A DNA stretch of 64,000 nt from Streptomyces marianii (GTDB lineage Bacteria; Actinomycetota; Actinomycetes; Streptomycetales; Streptomycetaceae), in NCBI RefSeq assembly GCF_005795905.1, contig NZ_VAWE01000001.1:620001-684000 (forward strand), read 5' to 3'. A program made the translations under genes and the position numbers. Each line of letters opens with the position of its first letter. The first letter of the stretch is position 1. Shown in pieces: positions 7,692 to 15,961 of this stretch. The notes beneath the pieces were generated by a model. It was not told the origin of the DNA. It made no database searches and saw nothing but the letters and a program-made list of their open reading frames with translations.

Positions 7692-8255
7692 ATGTTCATG
7701 CGATTCGGAAGTGTGGGTTCTTGGGCCGGTCGGCTCGGTCTGGTGGTGGCGGCCGGGCTGCTCGGTGCCGGTGTGATGGCCCCTGCCGCGATGGCTGCAC
7801 CGGCTGCCCCGCAGTCGGCGGTGCCGACGGCACCACAGGCTGCCGCACGTCTTCCCGCGGGCGACGGTGGCGGTCCCTTCGACATCGAACTGGGCGACGA
7901 CGGCAATGTCCAGGTCGGCGACCGGGCGTGCGTGGGCAACTGCGACGACCGCGCCAACGGCTCGGAAGGCGAGGACGGTGGGTTCTGCGCGGGTCTGTGC
8001 AACGGCAGCGCCAACGGCGGCAACGGCACCACCGGCGACTCCGGCCAGGACGGTGGGGACGGTGGCGACGGCGGAATCTGCGCGGGCATCTGCCACGGCA
8101 GCGTCACCGGTGGCGACGGCGGGGGCGGAGGCGACGCGGCCGGTGAGGGCGACGGCGGCTCCGGCGGGACGGGGGGCGACGGCGGACTCTGTATCGGCAT
8201 CGGCTGCGAGACCAGCGGCGCGGGCGGCCGTGGCGGCGACGGCGGTGAGGGCTGA
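7692..8255 (+). CDS. Secreted Gly/Asp-rich protein with CxGxC repeats
   Basis: A 187-aa protein with a signal peptide (GSWAGRLGLVVAAGLLGAGV then AMAAPAAP). The mature part alternates Gly/Asp-rich spacers of about 25-30 residues with cysteine motifs: CVGNC, CAGLC, CAGIC and CIGIGC. Eight regularly paired cysteines in an exported protein suggest disulphides or metal binding. The plan, short motif plus GGDGG spacer, is the same as in the SVFG-repeat protein two genes upstream, so the two may be relatives. Start: ATG 7692 and ATG 7698 both have a good ribosome binding site (GGAGAAAGGGG); the longer is given. No known family is recognised. Confidence 0.7.
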   Translation: MFMRFGSVGSWAGRLGLVVAAGLLGAGVMAPAAMAAPAAPQSAVPTAPQAAARLPAGDGGGPFDIELGDDGNVQVGDRACVGNCDDRANGSEGEDGGFCAGLCNGSANGGNGTTGDSGQDGGDGGDGGICAGICHGSVTGGDGGGGGDAAGEGDGGSGGTGGDGGLCIGIGCETSGAGGRGGDGGEG

Positions 8256-8277
8256 CGTCGCGGGCGGGACGTCAGCC
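8250..8277 (+). terminator. Hairpin overlapping the stop of the CxGxC-repeat gene
   Basis: A 10-bp stem (GGCTGACGTC / GACGTCAGCC) with loop GCGGGCGG; the stop codon at 8253-8255 lies inside the left arm. Likely terminator. From 8278 to 8497 no gene is seen. Confidence 0.55.
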
Positions 8278-8497
8278 CGATGCCGCGTACGCCCCGCGGA
8301 ATCGCGCGGCCTCTCCCGGAGGTCCGGCCCCGGCCGACGGGGTCTGCGGGACCCCGGAGCCGTCGACGGGGCGCGCGGACGGCCTCTGCCCCGGCGGTGT
8401 CCTTGGGCCTCCGACCCGTTGGAGGTGCAGGAGCGAGACACCGGTGCGCCGGTCTCCGCCGACCCCGGTGGACCGGCGCACCCCGACGGCCGGGACG

Positions 8498-9457
8498 CTA
8501 CGGGCGGCGCCTGTGCAGGTAGTAGCCCCCGGCCGCGCCGGCGAGCGCCAGGGCTGCGACCGCTCCCACGACCGTGGCGGGGAGTCCGCCGGGGGCTTCG
8601 GTGACCGGGGCCGTCCCGGGCGCCGCCGCGCTCCCCGAGGACGATGAGGCGGCGACCGCCGGCGACTTCTCATCCGTCGTCCCGGTGCCGGCGCCCGGTG
8701 TCGCCCGCCGGTCCTGGGGGGCCGGGGCGCCCGAGGCGTCCGACGCCGTGTCGTCGTCCTCTGCGCCTCCGCCGCTGCTGCCGGAGTCGCCGCCGGAACG
8801 GGCGCCGGTACCGGTACCTGTCAGGAGCACATCGGAGCAGGAGTAGTACGTGTCGGGGGTGTCGGAGTTCCGCCAGATCGTATAGAGCACGTGCCTGCCG
8901 GTCCGGGCGGCGGGAAGCGAGCCCTCGATACGGTAGGCGCCGTCCCGGAGCACCGGGTCGGTGGCCTTGAGGAACGGTTCGCGTTCCAGGTCGTCCCAGG
9001 TCAGCGCCGTACTCGGGTCATAACCCTCCTTGGTGAGGTACACGCTGAAGGTGCCGCGGTGCGGGATCGTAGACGCGTAGGTGAGGGTGAACCGGTCCCC
9101 CGTTTCCACACGGGTGACGGGCCAGTCGGCGCGTGGGGCGTCGAGACCCCGGTAGGCCCCGATGCCCGCGCTGCACAGCTGCCCGTCGGGGATCACCCGG
9201 CGGTCGTCGCCCGCCACGTCGGCCACGCGGATGTTGTCCCATTCTTCGAGCACCGCTCGCCCGCCCGCGTCCACCGCGGCGGCGCAGGCGGCCGACTCCG
9301 TACGGCCGCCCTCAGGGCCACAGGCGACCGCCCGACTGACGGGATCCGTGGGAGCGCCGTGGGCGGCGGCGGGGGCGGCGCCGACCGCGACGAGGACGAG
9401 CGGCGCGCCGACGAGAAGCGCGACCGCGGCCGCGGCTGTGCGGTGGATGAACGGCAT
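8498..9457 (-). CDS. Membrane-anchored AA10 lytic polysaccharide monooxygenase
   Basis: A 319-aa protein. The signal peptide (residues 1-32) is followed directly by HGAPTDPVSRAVACG, so cleavage leaves the N-terminal histidine needed for the copper histidine brace of AA10 (CBM33) enzymes. The second brace histidine is in STIPHRGTFSVY, and conserved cysteines and a late Tyr (DTYYSCSDVLL) complete the fold. These enzymes oxidatively cleave chitin or cellulose. A Ser/Thr/Pro/Ala-rich linker (about 210-285) leads to a C-terminal transmembrane helix and RRR tail (GYYLHRRRP), so the enzyme should stay attached to the cell instead of being released. There is no carbohydrate-binding module. Start ATG 9457 follows GGGAGG. 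Confidence 0.88.
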   Translation of the reverse strand: MPFIHRTAAAAVALLVGAPLVLVAVGAAPAAAHGAPTDPVSRAVACGPEGGRTESAACAAAVDAGGRAVLEEWDNIRVADVAGDDRRVIPDGQLCSAGIGAYRGLDAPRADWPVTRVETGDRFTLTYASTIPHRGTFSVYLTKEGYDPSTALTWDDLEREPFLKATDPVLRDGAYRIEGSLPAARTGRHVLYTIWRNSDTPDTYYSCSDVLLTGTGTGARSGGDSGSSGGGAEDDDTASDASGAPAPQDRRATPGAGTGTTDEKSPAVAASSSSGSAAAPGTAPVTEAPGGLPATVVGAVAALALAGAAGGYYLHRRRP

Positions 9458-9591
9458 CGCTGGGCGGACCTCCCGGGGATCGTGCCCGGGAGTACGGTCC
9501 CGGCGGGCTCGGCGTTCATCTCGGTCCGCGGCGGCGCCCGGCACGCGGCGAACGGACGGCGCGACGTCGAGGCCGGCGGTCGAGCGGACGG

Positions 9592-10119
9592 CTATGCGTC
9601 GTCGTCGGCGACGGCCGCGTCCGCGGTGTAGCGCGTGCGGGCCCAGAACGGAAGGGCGAACCAGCACAGCAGGTACCAGGCGAGCACGCCGGCCACCAGG
9701 TAGGGCACGAAGCCGTCGTGCGTCGCCGTGCGCAGGACCAGGAACAGCGCGGCGATCAGGGTGGCGAGCAGCAGCACGATTCCGGTGAAGGTGAGGCGTG
9801 AGGCCCATGTGACGGTCTGCGGCTTGATCCGCCGCCCGGAGACGATGCGGTGGAAGGCGACGGGGGCGACGAGGGCTCCGGTGGCCAGGGATCCGAGGAT
9901 GACCGTCACGATGTAGATGGTCTTGTCGGTCTGCTCCAGCCGCTGGAAGATCGGGGTGAACACCACGGTCAGCAGGAAGCCGAACAGGATCTGGACGCCC
10001 GTCTGCACGACGCGTATCTCCTGCATGAGGTCCTGCCACCGGCGGTCGGCCCGCTCGTCCTCCGTCTCCTTCCGGCCGTCCCGCCGCCTGCCCGCGTCCG
10101 GAACGCGTTCACCGCTCAT
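9592..10119 (-). CDS. DUF6328 family membrane protein
   Basis: A 175-aa protein with a charged N-terminus rich in Arg, Asp and Glu (ETEDERADRRWQDLMQEIRV) followed by four predicted transmembrane helices: TGVQILFGFLLTVVFTPIF, IYIVTVILGSLATGALV, LTFTGIVLLLATLIAALFLV and VPYLVAGVLAWYLLCWF. The short first segment with VQILFGFLL and the loop before the second helix match the DUF6328 family, which is common in actinomycetes and functionally uncharacterised. Start ATG 10119 gives the expected family N-terminus; it stands alone, between the LPMO gene and a truncated DUF817 gene. Confidence 0.8.
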   Translation of the reverse strand: MSGERVPDAGRRRDGRKETEDERADRRWQDLMQEIRVVQTGVQILFGFLLTVVFTPIFQRLEQTDKTIYIVTVILGSLATGALVAPVAFHRIVSGRRIKPQTVTWASRLTFTGIVLLLATLIAALFLVLRTATHDGFVPYLVAGVLAWYLLCWFALPFWARTRYTADAAVADDDA

Positions 10120-10258
10120 GGGCTGTCCTCCTCGACGAGGGGTGTGACGGATATGTACCCCCGGACGGCGGATTCCGCTCGTCGGGGCCTCCACGCTCTC
10201 GTGGTGGTGCCTCGCGGTTCCCGGGTCGGCGCCTTGCGGATCACGGGCCCTCGGATAC

Positions 10259-10801
10259 TCAGATCGGTTGACTCGTCAACCGATCTCCCCCACCGACCCT
10301 CCTCAGACGCTCGGCGAGCACGAACGTGACACTGATCAGCAGCGCCCAGGCGCCGAACTTGGTCAGCGCCACCGGCTCCCAGCCGCGGAGCTGGTGCGGG
10401 TAGCTCCAGGCGCCGAGGTAGGTCGCGGCGTTCTCGGCGACCCAGAGGAAGAAGCCGATCAGCACGAAAGCCACGGCGAGCGGCATGCGGTAGCGCCGGG
10501 GACCGACGGTGAAACCGACCCAGGTTCCGGCGGTGACGGCCACCATCGCCGCCGCGAGTGGCCAGCGGAGGTCGGGCAGCCAGTGGTGGGAGAAGAAGTT
10601 GACGTAGACGGCCGCCGCGACCAGTGCGGTCGCCGTGGCGCGGTAGCCGGTGAAGCGCAGATCGAACAGGCGCCAGGCACGGCAGACGTAACTCGCGACG
10701 GCCGCGTACATGAACCCGCCGTACAACGGCACGCCGGCGATCTTGGTCACCGCTGCCTCGGGGTAGCTCCACGAGCCCATGCGGACTTTGACCAGTTCGA
10801 A
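10259..10801 (-). pseudogene. DUF817 family membrane protein, 5' part lost to an IS1182 insertion
   Basis: The frame carries the conserved DUF817 C-terminal two thirds: LVKVRMGSWSYPEAAVTKIA, then VPLYGGFMYAAVASYVCRAW, FFSHHWLPDLRW and VAENAATYLGAWSYPHQLRG. Normal members have about 100 more residues with extra membrane helices before this point. Here the frame runs straight into the end of the IS1182 element at 10802. No matching N-terminal sequence is seen on the far side of the IS (after 12635), so the insertion was accompanied or followed by a deletion. The remaining protein is unlikely to work. Confidence 0.75.
10261..10286 (-). terminator. Hairpin at the end of the DUF817 remnant
   Basis: An 11-bp perfect stem (AGATCGGTTGA / TCAACCGATCT) with loop CTCG overlaps the last codons of the DUF817 frame. 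It probably terminates transcription from that gene. Confidence 0.45.
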
Positions 10802-12635
10802 GACTCTGCTGCGCAATTCGCTGCGGGGGTGGGGCCGGGTCGGTGATGATCGTCTCTGGGTCGCTTTCGTGCCGTGCGGCCGTGGAGGTGGGGCGGGTGT
10901 CGATGCGGCCGGTGGGGCTGCCGGAGATCCCGGAGCAGACGGTGAGGGTGGCTCGGGCGGCGTTCCCGAAGGGGAGCCTGGCGATACGGGCCCGGGACCG
11001 TCTGGCGGGGATTTTCGCTGATGAGCCGTTCGCGGGGGCGTTCGGGGTGCGGGGTGCTCCGGGGCTGTCGCCGGGGGTGTTGTCGCTGGTCACGGTGCTG
11101 CAGTACTGCGAGGACCTCACCGACCGGCAGGCCGCGGCGATGATGGTGCGGGCGATCGACTGGAAGTACGCGCTCGGGATGGAGCTGACGGACACCGGTT
11201 TCGACGCGAGTGTGCTGTCCAGGTTCCGGGCCCGGCTCGCGGACAACGGCATGGAACGGGTGGTCTTCGACCGGCTCCTTGAGCACTGCAAGGACGCCGG
11301 CCTGGTGGGGGACGGAGGCAGGCAGCGTACTGATTCCACCCATGTGATCAGTGCGGTGCGGGACTTGAACCGTCTTGAGCTGGCAGGGGAGAGCGTGCGG
11401 GCGGCCCTGGAGGCCCTCGCGACTGCGGCGCCGTCGTGGCTGGCCGGCCGGATCGATGTGGCGGAGTTCGCCCAGCGGTACGGGCCCCGGGTGGATGGCT
11501 GGCGGATGCCGTCCTCGCAGACCAAGCGCAACCGCCTCGCCCAGGTCTTCGGTCAGGACGCCCTCGCTTTATGCCGGGCGGCCTGGGCCGCCGATACCCC
11601 GGTATGGATCCGTGAGATCGAGGCCGTGGGCCTGCTGCGGCAGGTCCTCGTGCAGACCTACACCATCCGCAGCGACACGCGGGGACGGCAGGTGATCAGG
11701 AAGCGGGACGCCGACGACGGCGTCCCGCCCGGCCAACTCCGCCTGGCCTCCCCCTACGACACCGACGCACGCTGGGCTGCCAAAGGCGAGGACCTGTTTT
11801 GGCTGGGCTACAAGGTCCACCTCACCGAAACATGCGGCACACTCCCCGAAGCCGAAGCCGAAGCCGAAGCGGTAGCAGGGGTGCAGCCGAATCTGATTAC
11901 CGACGTGCACACGACCGACGCGACCGTGCCGGACGTGAAGGCGACCGCGCCGATCCAGCGCAAGCTCGCCGGGCACGGCGTGAAGCCGGCCGAGCACTAC
12001 CTCGATTCCGGCTACCCGTCGGCCGACCTGATCACCAAGGCCATGAAGGACGGTATCCGCATGGTCACCCCGGTCCTTCTGGACCACTCCGCGCAGGCCA
12101 AGGCCGCGGAAGGCTTCGCCAAGAACGCCTTCACCATCGACTGGAAGACCCGCCAGGTCCGCTGCCCCGCCGGGAAGACCAGCTCCCACTGGAACCCCGT
12201 CAAACAGCACGGCAAGGACGCCATCGTCATCACCTTCAGCGTCCTGACCTGCCGCGACTGCCCCTTCCAACAGCAGTGCACCACCTCGAAACCCGGGCGC
12301 CGCATGCTCACCCTCAGACCCCAGGAACTTCACGAGAACCTCGCCCGGGCCCGCGCCGAGCAGCAGACCAACACCTGGAAGAACAAATACGCCCTGCGGG
12401 CAGGCGTCGAGGGCACCATCAACCAGGCCCTCGACATCACCGACATCCGCCAGGCCCGCTACCGCGGCCTGCCGAAAGTCCGCCTCCAGCACGCCTTCTC
12501 CGCCACCGCGATCAACGTGATCCGACTCGACGCGTACTGGACCGACAGCCCTCTCCGGCGCACCCGCTCCAGCCGACTCGAACGCCTCGCCTACCAGCTC
12601 ACCGCATGACCCGCCACGAATTGCGCAACAGAGTC
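10802..12635 (+). mobile_element. IS1182-family insertion sequence
   Basis: Bounded by 19-bp terminal inverted repeats that differ at one position: GACTCTGCTGCGCAATTCG at 10802-10820 and, inverted at 12617-12635, GACTCTGTTGCGCAATTCG. It contains one complete transposase gene. No target duplication is visible (flanks TTCGAA and GGTCGG), in keeping with the deletion seen next to it. Confidence 0.8.
10903..12609 (+). CDS. IS1182-family transposase
   Basis: A 568-aa DDE transposase without internal stops. The N-terminal helical domain includes PGVLSLVTVLQYCEDLTDRQ and DTGFDASVLSRFRARL. The catalytic core shows GGRQRTDSTHVISAVRDLNR (first Asp), the YLDSGYPSADL segment (second Asp) and LRAGVEGTINQALDI (Glu). 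A zinc-type cysteine group (CRDCPFQQQC) lies before the last motif, as usual in IS1182. The ATG at 10903 has GGAGGTGGGG upstream; longer frames starting at 10843 would begin in the terminal region. The last codons end eight bases before the right inverted repeat. It appears intact and possibly active. Confidence 0.88.
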   Translation: MRPVGLPEIPEQTVRVARAAFPKGSLAIRARDRLAGIFADEPFAGAFGVRGAPGLSPGVLSLVTVLQYCEDLTDRQAAAMMVRAIDWKYALGMELTDTGFDASVLSRFRARLADNGMERVVFDRLLEHCKDAGLVGDGGRQRTDSTHVISAVRDLNRLELAGESVRAALEALATAAPSWLAGRIDVAEFAQRYGPRVDGWRMPSSQTKRNRLAQVFGQDALALCRAAWAADTPVWIREIEAVGLLRQVLVQTYTIRSDTRGRQVIRKRDADDGVPPGQLRLASPYDTDARWAAKGEDLFWLGYKVHLTETCGTLPEAEAEAEAVAGVQPNLITDVHTTDATVPDVKATAPIQRKLAGHGVKPAEHYLDSGYPSADLITKAMKDGIRMVTPVLLDHSAQAKAAEGFAKNAFTIDWKTRQVRCPAGKTSSHWNPVKQHGKDAIVITFSVLTCRDCPFQQQCTTSKPGRRMLTLRPQELHENLARARAEQQTNTWKNKYALRAGVEGTINQALDITDIRQARYRGLPKVRLQHAFSATAINVIRLDAYWTDSPLRRTRSSRLERLAYQLTA

Positions 12636-12790
12636 GGTCGGCGGATGCGCCGAGCACGACCGCCGGTGGTGTCAAGCCCCGAATTCCCGTCTCGGGACAG
12701 CAGCCGTCCGTTCGGTCTTACTGGAGTCAGAGGCGCTCGGCACCGGAAGACACGGCGGCCATCGCCTCTGCCTCCGACTCCCGGACCGCG

Positions 12791-13252
12791 ATGACTGCAG
12801 GTGAATGGCTCATGTACACGTCGATGAACTTCCGCACAGAGGTTCGCGTCGGTGGCCCCGACGTCCCGCGACGGCCCGCCACGGCCACCGCGCTGTCGCC
12901 CGGAGAGCGCGCAGAGGGCGGACAGCCCGGAGAGCACGCAGAGGGCGGACAGCCCGGAGAGCACGCAAGGCCCGCAGCCACGATCGGTGCCCGTGGCCCC
13001 GCCCGGAACCGCAACTGGCCGTACGCGCTGGGCGGTGCTCTCCTGGTGCTGATGTTCTCCGGCATGTGTGTGCTCGGCGCCATGATGGCGACGAGCTGCT
13101 ACGAGCTCATCCGCGAGGGCACGGGCATGTACGAGCTCTATCTGCGGTCGGCCCTGTTCGCGGGCACGGGCTTCATCGGTCTGTGCGTCCTGCCCGTCAT
13201 CGCCGAACGGAACTGCGTCGGCCGCTTCATCGCCCGCCACATCCCGGTATGA
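12791..13252 (+). CDS. Small membrane protein of unknown function
   Basis: A 153-aa frame. Its N-terminal half is hydrophilic with a threefold GE(R/H)AEGGQP-type repeat (near residues 37-60). The second half has two hydrophobic helices: YALGGALLVLMFSGMCVLGA and LFAGTGFIGLCVLPVIA, separated by a charged loop (SCYELIREGTGMYELYLRS). No family is recognised. Support is moderate: codon use fits a Streptomyces gene and the helices are clear, but the start is uncertain (ATG 12791 or 12829) since neither has a good ribosome binding site. Confidence 0.55.
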   Translation: MTAGEWLMYTSMNFRTEVRVGGPDVPRRPATATALSPGERAEGGQPGEHAEGGQPGEHARPAATIGARGPARNRNWPYALGGALLVLMFSGMCVLGAMMATSCYELIREGTGMYELYLRSALFAGTGFIGLCVLPVIAERNCVGRFIARHIPV

Positions 13253-13274
13253 AGGCGTCTGCCAGGATCACCAT

Positions 13275-13540
13275 GTGTCGAAACCCCGACTGACGATCAA
13301 GGACCCCGTCATCGGCTGCGAGGACCCCGAACGGCCGGCGGTGTTCTGGGGCGAGCTCCTGGGGAGGCCTGTCGCGGCGAGGACGGGCCCTTATGTGTGG
13401 CTCGAGCGGGGCGCCGGCCGGGAGTGGGATTCCAGAGGGTCTCCGAGGGCGCCCGGCGCCGGCACGTCACCACGCGCAATGATCCACCTGCCGGTGCGCG
13501 GCGACCAGCCCCCTCGCACGAAATGCCGGCATGAGCCGTC
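13275..13540 (+). pseudogene. VOC (glyoxalase/bleomycin-resistance) family gene, N-terminal part with frameshift
   Basis: From the GTG at 13275 the frame reads LTIKDPVIGCEDPERPAVFW, GELLGRPVAARTGPYVWLER, the start of a glyoxalase-like VOC protein. After about residue 46 the conserved continuation PGVGFQRVSEGA is in another frame, so a one-base frameshift is present, and the sequence then degenerates. The C-terminal half of the same family, on the opposite strand, is found at 19095-19227. Confidence 0.65.
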
Positions 13541-13961
13541 TACCCGGCCGAGACCATCGAGGCCCATCGCGCCTTCATCGCCCGCCGCAGGACCACCGGC
13601 CCGGAGTTGAGCATCGAACCCCCGCTGAGGAGGAATGGGACGCATTCCTCGCGCGCTTCGAGAAGCGGAGGGCCTCCATCTGCACCTGCGCGAGCTGGTG
13701 GTGCTTCGTCCGCGGCAAGGCGATTGGGTCCCGGTCGGCCGCAGAGCACCGACACAGGGGGACGATCGGCCGACGGCTACGGCGAATACGCGACTCCTGA
13801 ACATGCGGGCCTACCCGTCCCGGGACGAAACGCGGCGTCGGCCGTCGGAGTGATCGTGGGCGGACCGCGGCGCCGCAGCGGCCCGGCGATGGGCCCCGCG
13901 AGCACGATGGACGCTCCGCACCCCGGTCGACGCCACTGCGGAGTACCCACAGGAGGACCTC
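13541..13961. other. Degenerate sequence between the broken VOC gene and the flavodoxin gene
   Basis: Fragments such as ETIEAHRAFIARRRTTGPEL and AEEEWDAFLARFEKRRAS look like former coding sequence interrupted by frameshifts, but I do not recognise the family. The end of the interval holds the ribosome binding site AGGAGG of the next gene. Confidence 0.35.
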
Positions 13962-14699
13962 GTGACCACTCAGCCGTCCGGCTCCGAAGCGCCGTCCGCT
14001 CGCTACGACGACCTGCGCGCACTCTTCGTCAACTGCACCCTGAAACGCTCACCCGAGACCAGCAACACCCAAGGTCTGGTCGAGAGAAGCCGCACCCTGA
14101 TGGAACGCCAGGGCGTCCGCGTCGACGTCGTACGCGCCGTCGACCACGACATCGCCACCGGGGTGTGGCCGGACATGACCGAACACGGCTGGGAGACCGA
14201 CGCCTGGCCCGCGCTCTACGAGCAGGTGATGGCGTCCGACATCCTCGTCCTCGCCGGTCCCATCTGGCTCGGCGACAACAGCTCCGTCATGAAACAGGTG
14301 ATCGAGCGGCTGTACGCCTGCTCCAGCCTGCTCAACGACAAGGGGCAGTACGCCTATTACGGACGGGTCGGCGGCTGTCTGATCACCGGCAACGAGGACG
14401 GGGTCAAGCACTGCGCCATGAACGTGCTCTACAGCCTCCAGCACCTCGGTTACACCATCCCGCCGCAGGCCGACGCGGGCTGGATCGGCGAGGCCGGGCC
14501 GGGGCCCTCCTATCTCGACCCCGGTTCGGGCGGACCCGAGAACGAGTTCACCCATCGCAACACCACGTTCATGACGTGGAATCTGCTGCACCTGGCCGCG
14601 CTGCTCAAACGGGCGGGCGGCATTCCCGCGCACGGCAATCAGCGCACGGAGTGGGACGCGGGGTGTCGCTTCGACTCCCCGAACCCCGAACACCGGTAG
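13962..14699 (+). CDS. Flavodoxin-fold NAD(P)H-dependent oxidoreductase
   Basis: A 245-aa protein of the NADPH-dependent FMN reductase/flavodoxin-like family. It shows the N-terminal beta strand and FMN-phosphate-like loop (RALFVNCTLKRSPETSNTQG), the ASDILVLAGPIWLGDNSSVM segment typical of this family around residue 95, a GRVGGCLITGNEDGVKHCAM strand that packs against the flavin, and the late HRNTTFMTWNLLHLAALLKR helix. It should bind FMN and reduce a quinone, flavin or similar acceptor in the cytoplasm. The start is GTG at 13962, with AGGAGG seven bases upstream. It stands alone. Confidence 0.85.
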   Translation: MTTQPSGSEAPSARYDDLRALFVNCTLKRSPETSNTQGLVERSRTLMERQGVRVDVVRAVDHDIATGVWPDMTEHGWETDAWPALYEQVMASDILVLAGPIWLGDNSSVMKQVIERLYACSSLLNDKGQYAYYGRVGGCLITGNEDGVKHCAMNVLYSLQHLGYTIPPQADAGWIGEAGPGPSYLDPGSGGPENEFTHRNTTFMTWNLLHLAALLKRAGGIPAHGNQRTEWDAGCRFDSPNPEHR

Positions 14700-14891
14700 A
14701 CCTGGCGAGGAGGGCTTCCGCCGACGCGCCGGATGCCGTGGTCAGCTGCGCACCGTGCCAGCACCCCAGCTCCCAGGCGTGGACCGGCCCGTCGCCGGGC
14801 CCTCCTCGCTTCGAATCATTGCATAGGACAAACCGCAACGCCAGAGCCGTGCGAACCGACTGGAGGGCACTGTTCCGCCCGGGTGCCGCCC

Positions 14892-15650
14892 TCACTGGCG
14901 CGGGGCGACGGACTTCTCGACCTCCGCGAGCGTGGCACCGTCCACCAGGCCGGTGTCCTCCAGGACCTCCATGTGGTCCAGGACCGTCTGGTTGGCCTGC
15001 CGTGCATGACGGCGGATCAGGTCGTTCTGCGTGGCCGCCCGCACCTCGGCGATGGTGGCGAAGATCTTTCCGTGCGAGGAGCGCAGGACGTTCGCGAAGA
15101 GCCGGTCGAACTCGGCTCCCCGGGCGTTCTCCAACTGCTTCACCCAGTCCTGCTGTTCGGCCGTCGCCTCCTCCGGCAGCGGCACACCCAGGATCCTCGC
15201 GTCCTCGCGGACGAGCTGGTCGAGCTTGCTGTGCCCGTCCAGTAGATGCAGACCGGCGCGCTTGACGGCTTCGCTCGCGGCGTTCGTCTGGGCCAGCCGG
15301 CCCGCCGGGATCTCCCACAGGCCCGCCTGACGCACCTTGACGAGGAACGTCTTGTCCACCTCGGTCACCGGCTGCGGCCCCGCCGGAGCGCCTCCCGCGC
15401 CGTCCGTCGAGCCGTCGTCCTCCGCGCCGGTCGCATGACCGACACCGGACGAATGCCCGTATCCCGCCCCCGCGTTCTGGCCGTATCCGCCCGGAGCTGC
15501 GACCCCGGCGGCGGACGGTGCGGCCGACGTGTCGCCCTCGCCTCCGCGAGTCACGATCAGGACGGTGGCGATGACGGCGCACACCGCGACGACGACACCG
15601 AGGGTCAGCAGGGGGATCCCGGATTCGGCTGCACGTCGGCTCGGACTCAT
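14892..15650 (-). CDS. DUF4142 domain protein, membrane anchored
   Basis: A 252-aa protein. It starts with a transmembrane or uncleaved signal helix (IPLLTLGVVVAVCAVIATVL), then a Gly/Ala/Ser/Tyr-rich linker (GGYGQNAGAGYGHSSGVGHA), and from about residue 100 a four-helix DUF4142 domain: DKTFLVKVRQAGLWEIPAGR, LDGHSKLDQLVREDARILGV, GAEFDRLFANVLRSSHGKIF and ANQTVLDHMEVLEDTGLVDG. DUF4142 is a ferritin-like helical bundle common in extracytoplasmic proteins; its biochemical role is unknown. ATG 15650 follows GGGAGG. The gene diverges from the MarR regulator. Confidence 0.85.
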   Translation of the reverse strand: MSPSRRAAESGIPLLTLGVVVAVCAVIATVLIVTRGGEGDTSAAPSAAGVAAPGGYGQNAGAGYGHSSGVGHATGAEDDGSTDGAGGAPAGPQPVTEVDKTFLVKVRQAGLWEIPAGRLAQTNAASEAVKRAGLHLLDGHSKLDQLVREDARILGVPLPEEATAEQQDWVKQLENARGAEFDRLFANVLRSSHGKIFATIAEVRAATQNDLIRRHARQANQTVLDHMEVLEDTGLVDGATLAEVEKSVAPRQ

Positions 15651-15817
15651 GATGCCTCCCGGTTCGGCAGGGTGTTCGTTCTCGTTCACGTCGCCGGGAG
15701 CTCTTGTGGCGGCTGGCACGGCACGCAGCCGGCAGTACGGACACGGGCTCCGCTGTGCTCAGTCGTTCGCCGTGATTTCCGGCGGACGCGGGAGCGCAGG
15801 GGAATCCCCCGCGGCTC

Positions 15818-15850
15818 GACACACCGGACACGGCCCGACACACCGGACAC
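15818..15850. repeat. Two direct 14-bp repeats upstream of the MarR gene
   Basis: GACACACCGGACAC occurs at 15818-15831 and again at 15837-15850, a 19-bp period. They lie in the shared 311-bp intergenic region between the divergent DUF4142 and MarR genes and could be regulatory, but they are direct and not inverted as usual for MarR sites. Confidence 0.4.
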
Positions 15851-15961
15851 AGCTCGGCGGCCCGGGCACATGACCGCGGTGGCCCGTCCCGCGCGCGGGC
15901 GGCGCTCGGTCACGGCCGGGGTGCGGTACGGCGGGCCGACGGGGCAGGGTAGAAAAGGGGT

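Noticed and set aside
6777..8441. A 554-codon minus-strand frame across two secreted-protein genes
   Set aside because: Spans two well supported genes and their terminators in antisense; low complexity.
10796..12641. Target-site duplication of the IS1182 element
   Set aside because: Flanking bases TTCGAA and GGTCGG differ, so no duplication can be claimed.
12599..13240. Minus-strand 213-codon frame as the missing DUF817 N-terminal part
   Set aside because: Its sequence shows none of the hydrophobic helices expected for DUF817.
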